From RYN-230 sp963793825 (GTDB lineage: Bacteria > Actinomycetota > Actinomycetes > Streptosporangiales > Streptosporangiaceae): a stretch of DNA of 64,000 nucleotides. The notes below the pieces were generated by a model. That model saw nothing but the letters and a program-made list of their open reading frames with translations, searched no databases and was not told where the DNA came from. This document shows, piece by piece, positions 50,329 through 59,208 of the stretch (position 1 is the first letter of the stretch; the number at the start of each line of letters is the position of its first letter). The DNA lies in assembly GCA_963793825.1 (NCBI GenBank), contig CAWCBE010000008.1, positions 124,001-188,000 on the forward strand. Direction: 5' to 3'. The translations under genes and the position numbers were made by a program.

Positions 50329-51990
50329 ATGACCCTGGACGTGACCAGCCTGAACCAGCGCCGCGCGGTGCACCGGTGGGAACGGGTCAGCGTGGGCGAC
50401 ATCCTGGAGCGGCTGCGCTGGAGCGTTCCGGACTCCGAGGCGATCATCGGCTGGGCCGGGGCTTATGCCTCGCCGGAGCACGAGCGGCTCAGCTATGCGC
50501 AGGCCGACGATCTCGCCTGCCAGGTCGCCTCCGGGCTGCTCGCGCAGGGGCTGCGGGCCGGGGACCGGGTCATGCTGCTGTGCGAGAACTCGGTGGAGGC
50601 TTACCTCACCAAGATCGGCATCGCCAAGGCGGGCCTGGTCTGCGTGCCGGTCAACCCGTCCCTGGCCCCCGACGTCATCAGCCACCTGATCGGCCTGGCC
50701 GAGCCGGCCTTCGCCGTGGTGGACGCGGAGGCGTGGCCGGCCGCGGAGAAGGCGTTCCGGGACGCGGGGCTGGTGCCCGGGGTCACCATCCCCATCGGCG
50801 GTGACCCGGTGGCGGGCAGCGTCTCGTTCGCGGACTTCGTGGCGGGGCAGCCCGCCGCCGAGCCGGACGCGGAGATCCACGGCGACGACATCTGGCAGAT
50901 CCTGTTCACCTCGGGCACCACCGCGCTGCCCAAGGGCGCCATGGTGTCGCACCACGCCAGCCACTTCGCCGCCTACAGCTTCGCGCTCACCCTGACCCGC
51001 GGCATCCGGCTGGAATGCGACCTGCGGCTGGCCACCTTCCTGCCGATCATCTACCACGTGGCCGACCAGGTGTTCACGTTCCCGGCCTTCCTGTCCGGCG
51101 GGACGCTGGTCATCGGCCGCCGCCCCGACCCGGCCCAGATGGCCGCGGCCATCAGCCGGGAGGCGGTCACCGCGCTGTGGGGCGGGTCGCCGGCCATGGC
51201 GGCCGCGCTGGCCGGGGTGCTGCAGGCTGACCGGCTGGCCTACGACCCGCGCAGCCTCAAGGTGATGGTGTACGGCTGGGCGGCGCTGCCGCCCGGGGTG
51301 CTGGCCAGCTTCAAGCGGATGTGCGGCGACGACTTCACCGCGGTGGAGATCTTCGGCCAGACCGAGGCCATCTCCTGCCACCGGTTCTGGCCGGACAAGT
51401 GGCCGGAGGTCTACCGGCGCACCGCGCCGGAGCAGAACTACGTCGGCATCCCCAACCCGCTGCTGGAGTCGACCGTGATGGATGAGATGGGCACGATGCT
51501 GGCCGACCAGCCCGGGGTGCCCGGCGAGGCGGTGTACCGGTCCCCGGCGATCACGGCCGGCTACTACCGCGACCTGCCCGCCACCGAGCACGCGTTCCGG
51601 CACGGCTGGTTCCACTCCGGGGACAGCTGCGTGTACGACGGCCAGGGATTGCGGATCATGGTGGACCGGTTCAAGGACATCGTGAAGACCGGCGGCGAGA
51701 ACGTGTCCAGCCTGCGGGTGGAGGCGGTGCTGCACCAGCACCCGGGGGTGCGCAAGGCCGCGGTCGTGGGCCTGCCCCACGAGCACTGGGGCGAGGCGGT
51801 GACCGCCATCGTGGTGCCCGACCCGGCCGCCCCGCCGGGTGCCGACGAGCTAATCGCCTTCTGCGGCGGGCGGCTGGCCGGCTTCGAGACGCCCAAGCGG
51901 GTGATCTTCGCCGAGGGGCTGCCGGAGACGGTGGGCGGCAAGGTGCTCAAGTACAAGCTGCGCCGCCAGCACGCGGACGCCTACCGCTGA
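50329..51990 (+). CDS. AMP-forming acyl-CoA ligase
   Basis: 553 aa ANL enzyme. LFTSGTTALPKGAMVSHHAS, EIFGQTEAIS, GWFHSGDSCVYDGQGLRIMVDRFKDIVKTGGENVSSLRVE (A7-A8) and the catalytic Lys in ETVGGKVLKYKL. More like long-chain or cholesterol side-chain FadD-type ligases than the ligase inside the operon (only the general motifs are shared). GAGGG precedes the ATG. Divergent from the carboxylase operon and probably co-regulated through the shared control region. Confidence 0.93.
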   Translation: MTLDVTSLNQRRAVHRWERVSVGDILERLRWSVPDSEAIIGWAGAYASPEHERLSYAQADDLACQVASGLLAQGLRAGDRVMLLCENSVEAYLTKIGIAKAGLVCVPVNPSLAPDVISHLIGLAEPAFAVVDAEAWPAAEKAFRDAGLVPGVTIPIGGDPVAGSVSFADFVAGQPAAEPDAEIHGDDIWQILFTSGTTALPKGAMVSHHASHFAAYSFALTLTRGIRLECDLRLATFLPIIYHVADQVFTFPAFLSGGTLVIGRRPDPAQMAAAISREAVTALWGGSPAMAAALAGVLQADRLAYDPRSLKVMVYGWAALPPGVLASFKRMCGDDFTAVEIFGQTEAISCHRFWPDKWPEVYRRTAPEQNYVGIPNPLLESTVMDEMGTMLADQPGVPGEAVYRSPAITAGYYRDLPATEHAFRHGWFHSGDSCVYDGQGLRIMVDRFKDIVKTGGENVSSLRVEAVLHQHPGVRKAAVVGLPHEHWGEAVTAIVVPDPAAPPGADELIAFCGGRLAGFETPKRVIFAEGLPETVGGKVLKYKLRRQHADAYR

Positions 51991-52006
51991 CGGGGCCCGG
52001 TCCGCT

Positions 52007-52121
52007 GCGCGGTGACTTGTGACCCCCTGGGCGGTCCGAACTCACCGCGCTCCGCCATCGGCAGGGTGGCGCCGCCTGCGCGGTGAGTTGTGGCCCCTGG
52101 GCGGGTCACAACTCACCGCGC
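52007..52121. repeat. Duplicated long hairpin between convergent genes
   Basis: Two related inverted repeats: 52007-52050 (imperfect arms) and 52078-52121 with perfect 15-bp arms GCGCGGTGAGTTGTG / CACAACTCACCGCGC and a 14-base centre. The centres (CCCCTGGGCGG) also match. Could be a bidirectional terminator for the ligase and methyltransferase genes, or two copies of an intergenic palindromic repeat. Confidence 0.7.
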
Positions 52122-52858
52122 TAACTGGTTTTCGCCCAGACGGAGACGTGCTGGCGGCTGTCGGCGGTGAATGGGTCGCGGGTCCAGCCGTCCCAGCGGT
52201 CCCGCAGTGTCATCCCGGCCAGCCGGGCCATCAGGTCGAGCTCGGACGGCCACACGTAGCGGAACGGGGTCGAGGAGTACTCGCAGCGGCCGTCGGCAAA
52301 AGTGACGTAGTCGGAACTCATCGCCTGGGTGGCGGTGTCGTAGATATCGAAGCCCCAGCGCTCCGGGCTGATCTGGAACGGGACCGCGGTCTGCCCCGGT
52401 GGTAGCCGGCGCAGCTCGGGCACGCCGACCTCGATGACGAAGCAGCCGCCCGGCTCCAGGTGCGCGGCCGCGTTACGGAAGCAGTCCACCTGGGCGTCCT
52501 GCGTGGTCAGGTTCTCGATCGTGTTGAACACCAGGTAGGCCACGGAGAACGTGCCGTCCACCCGGGTGGTGGCGAAGTCGCCGATGGTCACCCCGATGGC
52601 GTCGCCACCCGGCTTGTCCCGCAGCCGGGCCACCATGGCCCGGGACAGGTCGATGCCGTGCACCGGGACTCCCCGGGCAGTCAGCGGCAGCGCGATACGC
52701 CCGGTGCCGATGCCCAGCTCTAGGGCCCGGCCCGCCCCGGCCAGCCCGGCCAGCAGGTCCACGGCTGGATCCAGGGCCGCCGGCCCGAAGCGCTCGGCCT
52801 CATCCTCGTCGTACGTCGCCGCGACGCTTTCGCCAAAGTAACCGTCCGGATCGCCCAT
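52121..52858 (-). CDS. Class I SAM-dependent methyltransferase
   Basis: 245 aa. DPDGYFGESVAATYDEDEAE at the N-terminus, SAM motif I ALELGIGTGRIALPLTARG, motif II VHGIDLSRAMVARLRDK, post-motif VAYLVFNTIENLTTQDAQ, and C-terminal FRYVWPSELDLMARLAGMTL. Matches Methyltransf_25-type enzymes. ATG at 52858 chosen; the frame stays open upstream but that stretch is low-complexity and contains non-triplet repeats. Stop touches the right arm of the hairpin. Confidence 0.87.
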   Translation of the reverse strand: MGDPDGYFGESVAATYDEDEAERFGPAALDPAVDLLAGLAGAGRALELGIGTGRIALPLTARGVPVHGIDLSRAMVARLRDKPGGDAIGVTIGDFATTRVDGTFSVAYLVFNTIENLTTQDAQVDCFRNAAAHLEPGGCFVIEVGVPELRRLPPGQTAVPFQISPERWGFDIYDTATQAMSSDYVTFADGRCEYSSTPFRYVWPSELDLMARLAGMTLRDRWDGWTRDPFTADSRQHVSVWAKTS

Positions 52859-52936
52859 CCGGCGACGGTACTCGGCCCGGTCCGCGAGCCGCACCCGGAT
52901 TTCGGCGGGGCCCGGCACGGCGGGCGTCCCGTGGCG

Positions 52937-52992
52937 GGCGGGCCGTGGTCGGCGGGCCGTGGTCGGCGGGCCGTGGTCGGCGGGCCGTGGCC
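52937..52992. repeat. 14-bp tandem repeat, about four copies
   Basis: GGCCGTGGTCGGCG repeated upstream of the methyltransferase in the 311-base gap 52859-53169. The period is not a multiple of three, which argues that the upstream open frame is not translated. Apart from this the gap shows only a Shine-Dalgarno-like AAGGA before 53170. Confidence 0.7.
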
Positions 52993-53169
52993 GTCCGGAA
53001 ATAGGCTCGTGCCCGGCTGCGCCGCGGGCGTAAAGTTGGCCGTGGCAGTTTCCGGCTGCCGCTGGGTCCGCGGGCAGAGCTGCAAGCTCACCGGGTGCGC
53101 AGCAGCACCTGATGGCAGGTCTTTCCAGCCCGATGCCGCGGACCCGCGGGCGCCGAGGGAAGGACTGCC

Positions 53170-54765
53170 TTGTCCAGTCAGACGCGCGCATTCCCCGAGC
53201 GGCCGAATCTCCGGTTCCTCAAGCTAGAGGCGAAACGGCGCCTCGCCGCGGGCGAATTCGCCACCTTGCACGAAGCGCAGCTGGCCATCGCCCGTGAGCA
53301 CGGGCTGCCGAGCTGGTCGGCACTCAAGGAATTCGTCACCGCCGGCCGCCCCGGCGAGCCAGGTCACGCGCTGACCCGGGTGCGCTGGCTGATCGCCAGA
53401 TTCCGCGGCGCGGACGGCGCGGCCTGGGAACCCCCGGCCGAGGATGAGCTGCGGGAGCAGTTCACCGCGCATTTCCTCAGCCTGATCCCGCCGGGCACGG
53501 TGATCAGCACGCTCAGCCAGGCGGCTGCGGAGTTGCGCGAGGAGCTCGTCGTCACCCGGGCGGCCCCGCTGGGCGTCCGGGCCCAGATCGGCGGCCTCCA
53601 GCTCGAGGCGGCCGCCGAAGCAGAGCCGCCGCACCGGCTGGCCGGGCTGCGGCTATACCACGTCGGCCAGCACGTCACCGACCGGCGGGTGACAGACCCG
53701 CCCGCCTGGTCCTCCGGGCCGGCGCCGGACGCGGCCGCCGCCGTGGCCCGGGAATCGTTGGCCGAGCTCGGCCTGCCCGGCCTCGTGCTGGCTGGTAGCG
53801 CCGGACCCGGGGACGGCGCCCGGGCCGTGGCCGGCGGGGTGGCGGCCGGCGGGGTGGCGGCCGGCGGGGTGGCGGCGGGCGGGGCGGCGGCCGGCGGCGG
53901 GGATCCGGTGTGGACGGTGGCGCGCGGCTGGGCCAGCCTGGACCGGGCGGAGGCGCTCCGCGGGGCGCACCGGTTCCCGGCCTACTCGATCACCAAGCTC
54001 ATCACCGCGACCGCGGCCCTGCGTCTCGTGGCCGGCGGCCGCCTCGCGCTGGATGACCCGGCCAACGAGCACCTGCGCACGGTCCGGCTGGCCGACGATG
54101 CCGTCACCATCCGTGAGCTGCTCAGCCACACCGGCGGGGTGGACAGCCCGGGGGAGCTGTTCGCCAGCAGCATCCCCAGCCTGGCCTCGCTCACCGGCCC
54201 GGTCCTGCCCTGCAGCGGCCCGCGCGGCACCTTCCGGTACAGCAACGGCGGGTACGCGATGCTCGGGCAGCTCATCACCGACGTCACCGGGTCGGCCTAC
54301 CCGGCGGCGGCCGCCGCGCTGGTGCTCCAGCCGCTCGGGATGGCTGGCTCGTCCTTCCCGGCCAGCTGGCTGGATACCGACGCGGTCACCGGCTACCAGC
54401 TGGCCGATGACGGGACCTTCGAGCCGGTGGCCGGGCAGGTGTGCACCATCCCGGCGGCCGGGGGCCTGTGGGCCACCGCGGCCGACCTGGCCCGGTTCGG
54501 CCGGGGCTGGGCGTCCCTGCTGCCCGCGGGCCTGGCCGGCGAGGCGCTCCGGCCGCACGCCGACCGCGACCCCGCTGGGGCCCAGATCGGGCTGGGCTGG
54601 CTGCTGCACCGGCCCAAGGACGTCGCCGGGCACGCCGGCGGCGGCCCCGGCGCCGCCACCTCGCTCCTCGTCCAGCTGAGCACCGGCCGGGCCAGCGTGG
54701 CCATGACCAGCCGGCTGGTCCCCATCGAGGCGGTCAACGCCCGGCTGCTCCGCCCGATCGCCTGA
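53170..54765 (+). CDS. Serine hydrolase, class C beta-lactamase/DD-peptidase-like
   Basis: 531 aa. N-terminal helical region with LHEAQLAIAREHGLPSWSALKEFV, a motif shared with other actinobacterial multidomain proteins; then a Gly/Ala linker with AGGVA repeats (near 215-240) and a PBP/beta-lactamase domain: SxxK in YSITKLITATAAL, ELLSHTGGVDSP, YxN in FRYSNGGYAMLGQL, and HAGG near the C-terminus. No signal peptide, so probably cytosolic. Start is TTG at 53170 with AAGGA 5 bases before it. Likely an esterase or peptidase rather than a true resistance enzyme. Confidence 0.85.
   Translation: MSSQTRAFPERPNLRFLKLEAKRRLAAGEFATLHEAQLAIAREHGLPSWSALKEFVTAGRPGEPGHALTRVRWLIARFRGADGAAWEPPAEDELREQFTAHFLSLIPPGTVISTLSQAAAELREELVVTRAAPLGVRAQIGGLQLEAAAEAEPPHRLAGLRLYHVGQHVTDRRVTDPPAWSSGPAPDAAAAVARESLAELGLPGLVLAGSAGPGDGARAVAGGVAAGGVAAGGVAAGGAAAGGGDPVWTVARGWASLDRAEALRGAHRFPAYSITKLITATAALRLVAGGRLALDDPANEHLRTVRLADDAVTIRELLSHTGGVDSPGELFASSIPSLASLTGPVLPCSGPRGTFRYSNGGYAMLGQLITDVTGSAYPAAAAALVLQPLGMAGSSFPASWLDTDAVTGYQLADDGTFEPVAGQVCTIPAAGGLWATAADLARFGRGWASLLPAGLAGEALRPHADRDPAGAQIGLGWLLHRPKDVAGHAGGGPGAATSLLVQLSTGRASVAMTSRLVPIEAVNARLLRPIA
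53827..53895. repeat. 15-bp in-frame tandem repeat in the serine hydrolase linker
   Basis: Four to five copies of GTGGCGGCCGGCGGG encoding AGGVA, the last copies diverged. Five-codon unit. Confidence 0.75.
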
Positions 54766-54780
54766 GCCTGCCCGGGTTGG

Positions 54781-54817
54781 CCGTCAGTGGCCGGCGCGGG
54801 CCGCCGGCCACTGACGG
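54781..54817 (+). terminator. 15-bp perfect hairpin after the serine hydrolase
   Basis: CCGTCAGTGGCCGGC (54781-54795) and its exact complement at 54803-54817, loop of 7, 15 bases after the stop. Strong terminator. The remaining bases to 55044 hold another GC-rich dyad near 54840-54865 and a Shine-Dalgarno AGGAG near 55033; no gene seen. Confidence 0.8.
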
Positions 54818-55044
54818 AGGTCTGTGATGCCGGGGCCCTGGTCGCGGCGGCGGTCCGGCCGCCGCGACCGGGCGCGGTCCCGCCGCCAGGGCGGAAATCC
54901 AGTTGCCCGCCCGCCGCAGGCGTGGCAGCGTCGCGCCTACCGGCCATCGCCGGCCCGGCTGAGCGGAAGGAGGGCGACCCACAGTGATGACTGTTGCGCG
55001 GCTCACGCCGCTGTCCCCGACCGCCTGCCTGAGGAGCACCAGCC

Positions 55045-55962
55045 GTGCCCGATCCTGCCTTCCGGCGCCGCGCACCGCGGCGTTTCGACGATGACGAGCC
55101 GGTCTTCGCCCGGCGCGAGCGGCGCCGTCGCTCACTCATCCCGCTCGACGCCCTCGACGCGACTGACGGCCTGACCGAAGGCGACCGCTGGTCAACCTGG
55201 GACCAGTCGGCCGCCGGGGACCGGGGTCCCCGGCCCCATCCCGGCTGGCTCGTCACCGACCTGGCCGCGGTCGATACCGAGCTGGGCATCCTGAAGACCG
55301 GCAAGGAAGCCGATGTCTTCCTGGTCCGCCGCGGCCTCCCCGGGGGCGGCCGGTCCTGCCTGCTGGCGGCCAAACGCTACCGGGACAGCGGGCACCGGAT
55401 GTTCCACCGGGACAGCGGGTACCTGGAGGGCCGCCGGATCCGCGCCTCCCGGGACGCCCGCGCCATGGCCCGGCGCACCGACGCCGGGCGCGCCATGATC
55501 GCCGCGCAGTGGGCGGGTGCGGAGTTCACCGCCCTGGCCCGGCTCTACCAGGCCGGCCTGCCGGTGCCTTACCCGGTGCAGGTGCTCGGTACCGAGATCA
55601 TGCTGGAGTTCATCGGGGAGCCCGACGGCACCGCCGCGCCCCGGCTGGCCGACCTGCGCCCGCAGGGCCGGGACCTGGCCGCCTTGTGGGAGCAACTGGT
55701 CGCGGCCCTGCTCACCCTGGCCGGGCACGGCCTGGCCCACGGCGACATGTCCGCCTACAACCTGCTGGTGCATCGGGACCGCCTCGTCCTCATCGACCTG
55801 CCCCAGGTCGTGGACGTCATCGGCAATCCGCGTGGCCCGGAGTACCTGGCCCGGGATGCCGCGAACGTCGCCTCCTGGTTCTCCGCCCGGGGCCTGCACA
55901 GTGCCGGGCCCGCCCCGGCGGACCTGCCGGGCCTGCTCCGCGCGGAGGCCCGCCTCGGCTAG
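55045..55962 (+). CDS. RIO1-type serine/threonine kinase
   Basis: 305 aa. A basic N-terminus (RRFDDDEPVFARRERRRR), nucleotide loop ILKTGKEADVFLVRR, Lys in LLAAKRYRDSGHRMFH, hinge IMLEFIGEPDG, catalytic loop LAHGDMSAYNLLVH and metal Asp in LVLIDLPQVVDV. Matches RIO1-family atypical kinases, which in bacteria have unknown targets. GTG start at 55045 with AGGAG 8 bases before. Convergent with the alpha/beta hydrolase. Confidence 0.9.
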   Translation: MPDPAFRRRAPRRFDDDEPVFARRERRRRSLIPLDALDATDGLTEGDRWSTWDQSAAGDRGPRPHPGWLVTDLAAVDTELGILKTGKEADVFLVRRGLPGGGRSCLLAAKRYRDSGHRMFHRDSGYLEGRRIRASRDARAMARRTDAGRAMIAAQWAGAEFTALARLYQAGLPVPYPVQVLGTEIMLEFIGEPDGTAAPRLADLRPQGRDLAALWEQLVAALLTLAGHGLAHGDMSAYNLLVHRDRLVLIDLPQVVDVIGNPRGPEYLARDAANVASWFSARGLHSAGPAPADLPGLLRAEARLG

Positions 55963-55988
55963 CGCCAGGCCGCCGCGGGCCGGGACCT

Positions 55989-56780
55989 TCAGCGGGGGCC
56001 GGACAGGCCGGTGACGGCCATGAACTTCTCGATCATGGCGTTGACCTGGTCCGGGACCTCGAGCTGGTTGAAGTGACCGGCACCGACTGTCTGGCCGATC
56101 GTGATCGCCGGACAGGCCTGGCGCAAGTCAGCCGCGGAGTTGACCGGGCGGGCCGCGCCGATCGAGAGGACCGGCACCATCGCCTGGCACAGGGCGCCTG
56201 CCCCGTCGAATTCGGCCATGGCCTGCATCACGGCGGCGGCGACCGGCGGCGCTGGCCGGCGGAATCCCGCGACAATGGCGTCCCGGCAGGCGGTATCGGT
56301 CGGCAGGAACATCGTCTCCAGGAATTCCGTGCGCCAGGACCGGTCCTCGTCGGCCCGGACGGTACCGGCGGATTCCCGGAAGAAGGCCTTGACCCGTTCG
56401 TTCGTGATCGGTGCCGGGTCGATCATCACCAGTGCCCGGATGGCCCCGGGACGGGCCGCGCAGGCCAGCCCGACCAGTGCCCCCAGGCTGTGCCCGGCCA
56501 GCACCGGGGTGCCCGCCCCGGCCGCGCGGGCGACAGTGAGCACGTCATCGGCCAGGGCGGCCACGTCATAGACGCCCGGGCCCGGCTCGGGCACGCTGCT
56601 CTCACCGTGCCCCCGCAGGTCCACGGACACCACGGAGTGCCTGTCCGCGAAATACCTGGCCTGCGGGGCCAGGTAGGAACGGTCGCAGCACCAGCCGTGG
56701 ACGAAGATCATCGGAGGGCTGCCCGTGCCGGCCATGTCATAGGCCAGCGTGAGGCCACGTTCCGGCACGAACTGGGTCAC
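55989..56780 (-). CDS. Alpha/beta hydrolase
   Basis: 263 aa. MIFVHGWCCDRSYLAPQ (oxyanion), VSVDLRGHGESS, nucleophile LAGHSLGALVGLACA (Ser near residue 96), and catalytic His in TVGAGHFNQLEVPDQV. The Asp falls near VLSIGAARPVNSAA, where a usual Asp is not obvious. Related to haloperoxidase/3-oxoadipate enol-lactonase-like hydrolases. GTG at 56780 has GGAGGG 5 bases before; the frame upstream is open but low complexity. Confidence 0.9.
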   Translation of the reverse strand: MTQFVPERGLTLAYDMAGTGSPPMIFVHGWCCDRSYLAPQARYFADRHSVVSVDLRGHGESSVPEPGPGVYDVAALADDVLTVARAAGAGTPVLAGHSLGALVGLACAARPGAIRALVMIDPAPITNERVKAFFRESAGTVRADEDRSWRTEFLETMFLPTDTACRDAIVAGFRRPAPPVAAAVMQAMAEFDGAGALCQAMVPVLSIGAARPVNSAADLRQACPAITIGQTVGAGHFNQLEVPDQVNAMIEKFMAVTGLSGPR

Positions 56781-56910
56781 GGCTGCCCTCCGCGGATCCG
56801 GGCCGCAGGCGTCACTGGTGTCCTGCTGTTCCCAGCGGCATAGTCCCCCTCCGCGCCCCCTGGCATGCGCCGGCCGGGGGCGGATGCCGCCCCCGGCCGG
56901 CGCGCCGTGC

Positions 56911-58425
56911 TCAGCGGCGGGCGAGCCGCCAGCGGTCCAAGGACGGGGCGGCCAGCCTGGCACCGATCCCGGCCCGGGCCTTCCGCGGCTCACTGGCCGC
57001 ATTCGGCTTGATCAGCAGCGTGGTGGCGGTCAGCCACAGGGCGGCGAAGATCATGCTGCCCAGGATGTCGGTCGGGTGGTGTTCGCCCCGGTACATCCGG
57101 GACAGCGCGATCAGCACCGGCATCACGATCGCGGGCGCCAGGAACAGCCAGCGCCACCAGCCACGGGCATGCCCGATGACCAGGATGGCGATGGCGATGT
57201 AGAGGCAGCAGGTGGCGGCCATGTGCCCGGACGGGTAGGCCGAGGTCGGCAGGTGATGGTCCAGATGCGTGACGTACGGGCGGGGCCGCTTCACCACCTC
57301 GGCGGCGGCCAGGAACGCGGCCAGCTCGCCGAACATCACCGTGGCCAGGTAGGCGACCGGCCGCCACCGCCGGGTGACGGCGAGGAACACCACGCAGGTG
57401 GCCAGGGACACGATGAGGATGCCCTGGGTGGCACAGGCCGTGCTGATCAGGTGGCTCCAGTAATTCCCGGTCGCGGTGCGGTGCGTGGCGAACCAGTGCG
57501 GGATCGTGTAATCGCCGAGCAGGTTGCCGTGCCCGTGCTTGACGACCAGCTCGCCGAAGCCGACGACGATGCCGAGGATCAGTACCCAGGCGACCAGGAC
57601 GCCGGCGGCCACCCGGGCGCGCTGATGTGCGGGCTGACTAGTCATGGGGGTCTCCGTGTGGGTGAGGTGGAGATCGGTACCGGCCTCGGGTTCCAGGCCC
57701 TGGCTGACCGGGTCGGTCACCGGCTGGCCGCCGGCCCGCCGGCTGAGTTCGAAGGCGAACGCGGTGATCCCGAGCCAGGTGATGCCGACCGCCCAGGCGC
57801 CGAGGACGTCCGAGACGAAGTGCACGCCCAGCAGCAGCCGGCTGACGCCGATCAGCGCGATCAGCGTCACCGTCACCGTGGTGAGGATGGGCCGCCACCG
57901 GCCCCGGGCGGCGGGCAGGAAGACCAGGAACAGGGCTCCGTAGCAGACGATGGAACCGAGCGCGTGACCGCTGGGGAAGCTGTTCCCGGTGCCGTGCGCG
58001 ACCGGGTGCGCCACCACCGGGCGCAGCCGCCCCACCAGGGACTTGAGGATCGGGTCGAGCGCCAGCGCGCCCGCCCCGGTGACCACCAGGTACAGGGCGA
58101 GCCGCCAGCGCCGGCGCAGGGCCAGGATGACCGCGGCGGTCAGCAGGACCGTCCACAGCACGCCGTCGCTGCCCAGCCAGGTGATCGCCTTGATCACCGT
58201 GACCAGCGTGCCGTTCCCGGCGACCAGGCGGTTGAGCCGCTCGGCTGTGCTGTGGTCGAGCGATTCCAGCGGCGCCCAGCGCAGCCGGACGAGAACCAGC
58301 AGGACGGTGAACACGGCGGCGGCGACGGTGACCGAGGCCAGCGACGCGAGGCTGCCCGGCCGTCGCGGCGGCCGGGTTCCGCGGCGGAGGCGGGCGGTAG
58401 GCGAGGCGGGGGCGGGGGCCGGCAT
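56911..58425 (-). CDS. Tandem PAP2-domain membrane phosphatase
   Basis: 504 aa; two complete PAP2 phosphatases in one chain. Domain 1 (about 25-235): KSLVGRLRPV, SFPSGHALGS, SRLLLGVHFVSDVLGAW. Domain 2 (about 275-480): VVKRPRPYV, AYPSGHMAATC, SRMYRGEHHPTDILGSM. Each has its own set of about five or six membrane segments and all three catalytic motifs (K-x6-RP, PSGH, SR-x5-H-x3-D). Dephosphorylates lipid phosphates such as undecaprenyl pyrophosphate or phosphatidic acid. The internal Met at 57645 (MTSQPAHQ) has GGAG 6 bases upstream. Start could also be GTG 58461. Confidence 0.88.
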   Translation of the reverse strand: MPAPAPASPTARLRRGTRPPRRPGSLASLASVTVAAAVFTVLLVLVRLRWAPLESLDHSTAERLNRLVAGNGTLVTVIKAITWLGSDGVLWTVLLTAAVILALRRRWRLALYLVVTGAGALALDPILKSLVGRLRPVVAHPVAHGTGNSFPSGHALGSIVCYGALFLVFLPAARGRWRPILTTVTVTLIALIGVSRLLLGVHFVSDVLGAWAVGITWLGITAFAFELSRRAGGQPVTDPVSQGLEPEAGTDLHLTHTETPMTSQPAHQRARVAAGVLVAWVLILGIVVGFGELVVKHGHGNLLGDYTIPHWFATHRTATGNYWSHLISTACATQGILIVSLATCVVFLAVTRRWRPVAYLATVMFGELAAFLAAAEVVKRPRPYVTHLDHHLPTSAYPSGHMAATCCLYIAIAILVIGHARGWWRWLFLAPAIVMPVLIALSRMYRGEHHPTDILGSMIFAALWLTATTLLIKPNAASEPRKARAGIGARLAAPSLDRWRLARR

Positions 58426-58650
58426 GGCCGCCAAGTGCCCGCCGTGCACAAGTTCACACACGCCGGGGTCGCCTCGGCATGTCCGCCCGGTCCATCACGG
58501 TAACTTCGCTGACTCCAGGCTGCGTGGCGGTGGCTGCCATGCAGCTGGCCGCCGCCCGCGGCGCCGGGCCCGCGGCGGCGGGTGCGGGCCGTGGGGCCTA
58601 AGGTGCGGGGGGAAACGCACGATTTCCCCCGCTGATCTCAGGAGGCCGGG

Positions 58651-59208
58651 ATGTGGCACTCGATGTTCGCCGAGCAGATCCCGGTGGCAGAAAAGATCAT
58701 CCGCACCGTCACCGTGTACGCGCTGATCGCGCTGCTGTTCCGGGTGGCGGGCAAGCGCGGGCTGGCCAGCATGAACACGTTCGACTTCGTGGTGATCTTC
58801 CTGCTGTCCAACGTGGTGCAAAACGCGGTCATCGGCAATGACACCTCGCTGACCGGCGGAGTGATCGGGGCGGTCACCCTGGTGACGGTCAATGCGCTGG
58901 TGAACCGGCTCATCGCGGCCAACGCCACCGCGGCGCGGATTTTCGACGGCAAGCCGACCACCGTGATCAAGAACGGGCACGTGGTCCAGGGGGCCCTGGC
59001 GCACCTGGGGTTGCGGCGCAGCGAACTCGATCACGCTGTCCGGCTGGAGAACGGGGACGATGTCAGCGAGGTGGGGCGCGGTGTCCTGGAGCCCGGTGGC
59101 CAGCTCGTGCTGACCCTGAAGGCCAGTGAGCAGGGCGCGACCAAGGCCGACGTGACCGACCTGCAGAGCCGCCTCGGCCGGATCGAGGAGCTGCTGGTCG
59201 CCCGCTGA
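58651..59208 (+). CDS. DUF421 (YetF-like) membrane protein
   Basis: 185 aa. Hydrophobic segments TVTVYALIALLFRVAGKRGL and FDFVVIFLLSNVVQNAVIGN, then GGVIGAVTLVTVNALVNRLI; the RVAGKRGLASMNTFDFVVIFLLS block defines DUF421. A cytosolic YetF domain (FDGKPTTVIKNGHVVQGALAHLG) and a short coiled C-terminus follow. GGAGG lies 5 bases before the ATG. Divergent from the PAP2 gene. Spore/membrane-associated family of unknown function. Confidence 0.92.
   Translation: MWHSMFAEQIPVAEKIIRTVTVYALIALLFRVAGKRGLASMNTFDFVVIFLLSNVVQNAVIGNDTSLTGGVIGAVTLVTVNALVNRLIAANATAARIFDGKPTTVIKNGHVVQGALAHLGLRRSELDHAVRLENGDDVSEVGRGVLEPGGQLVLTLKASEQGATKADVTDLQSRLGRIEELLVAR

Noticed and set aside
50275..51786. A 503-codon minus-strand frame opposite the acyl-CoA ligase
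   Set aside because: Antisense to conserved ANL motifs; His/Gln/Arg-rich shadow.
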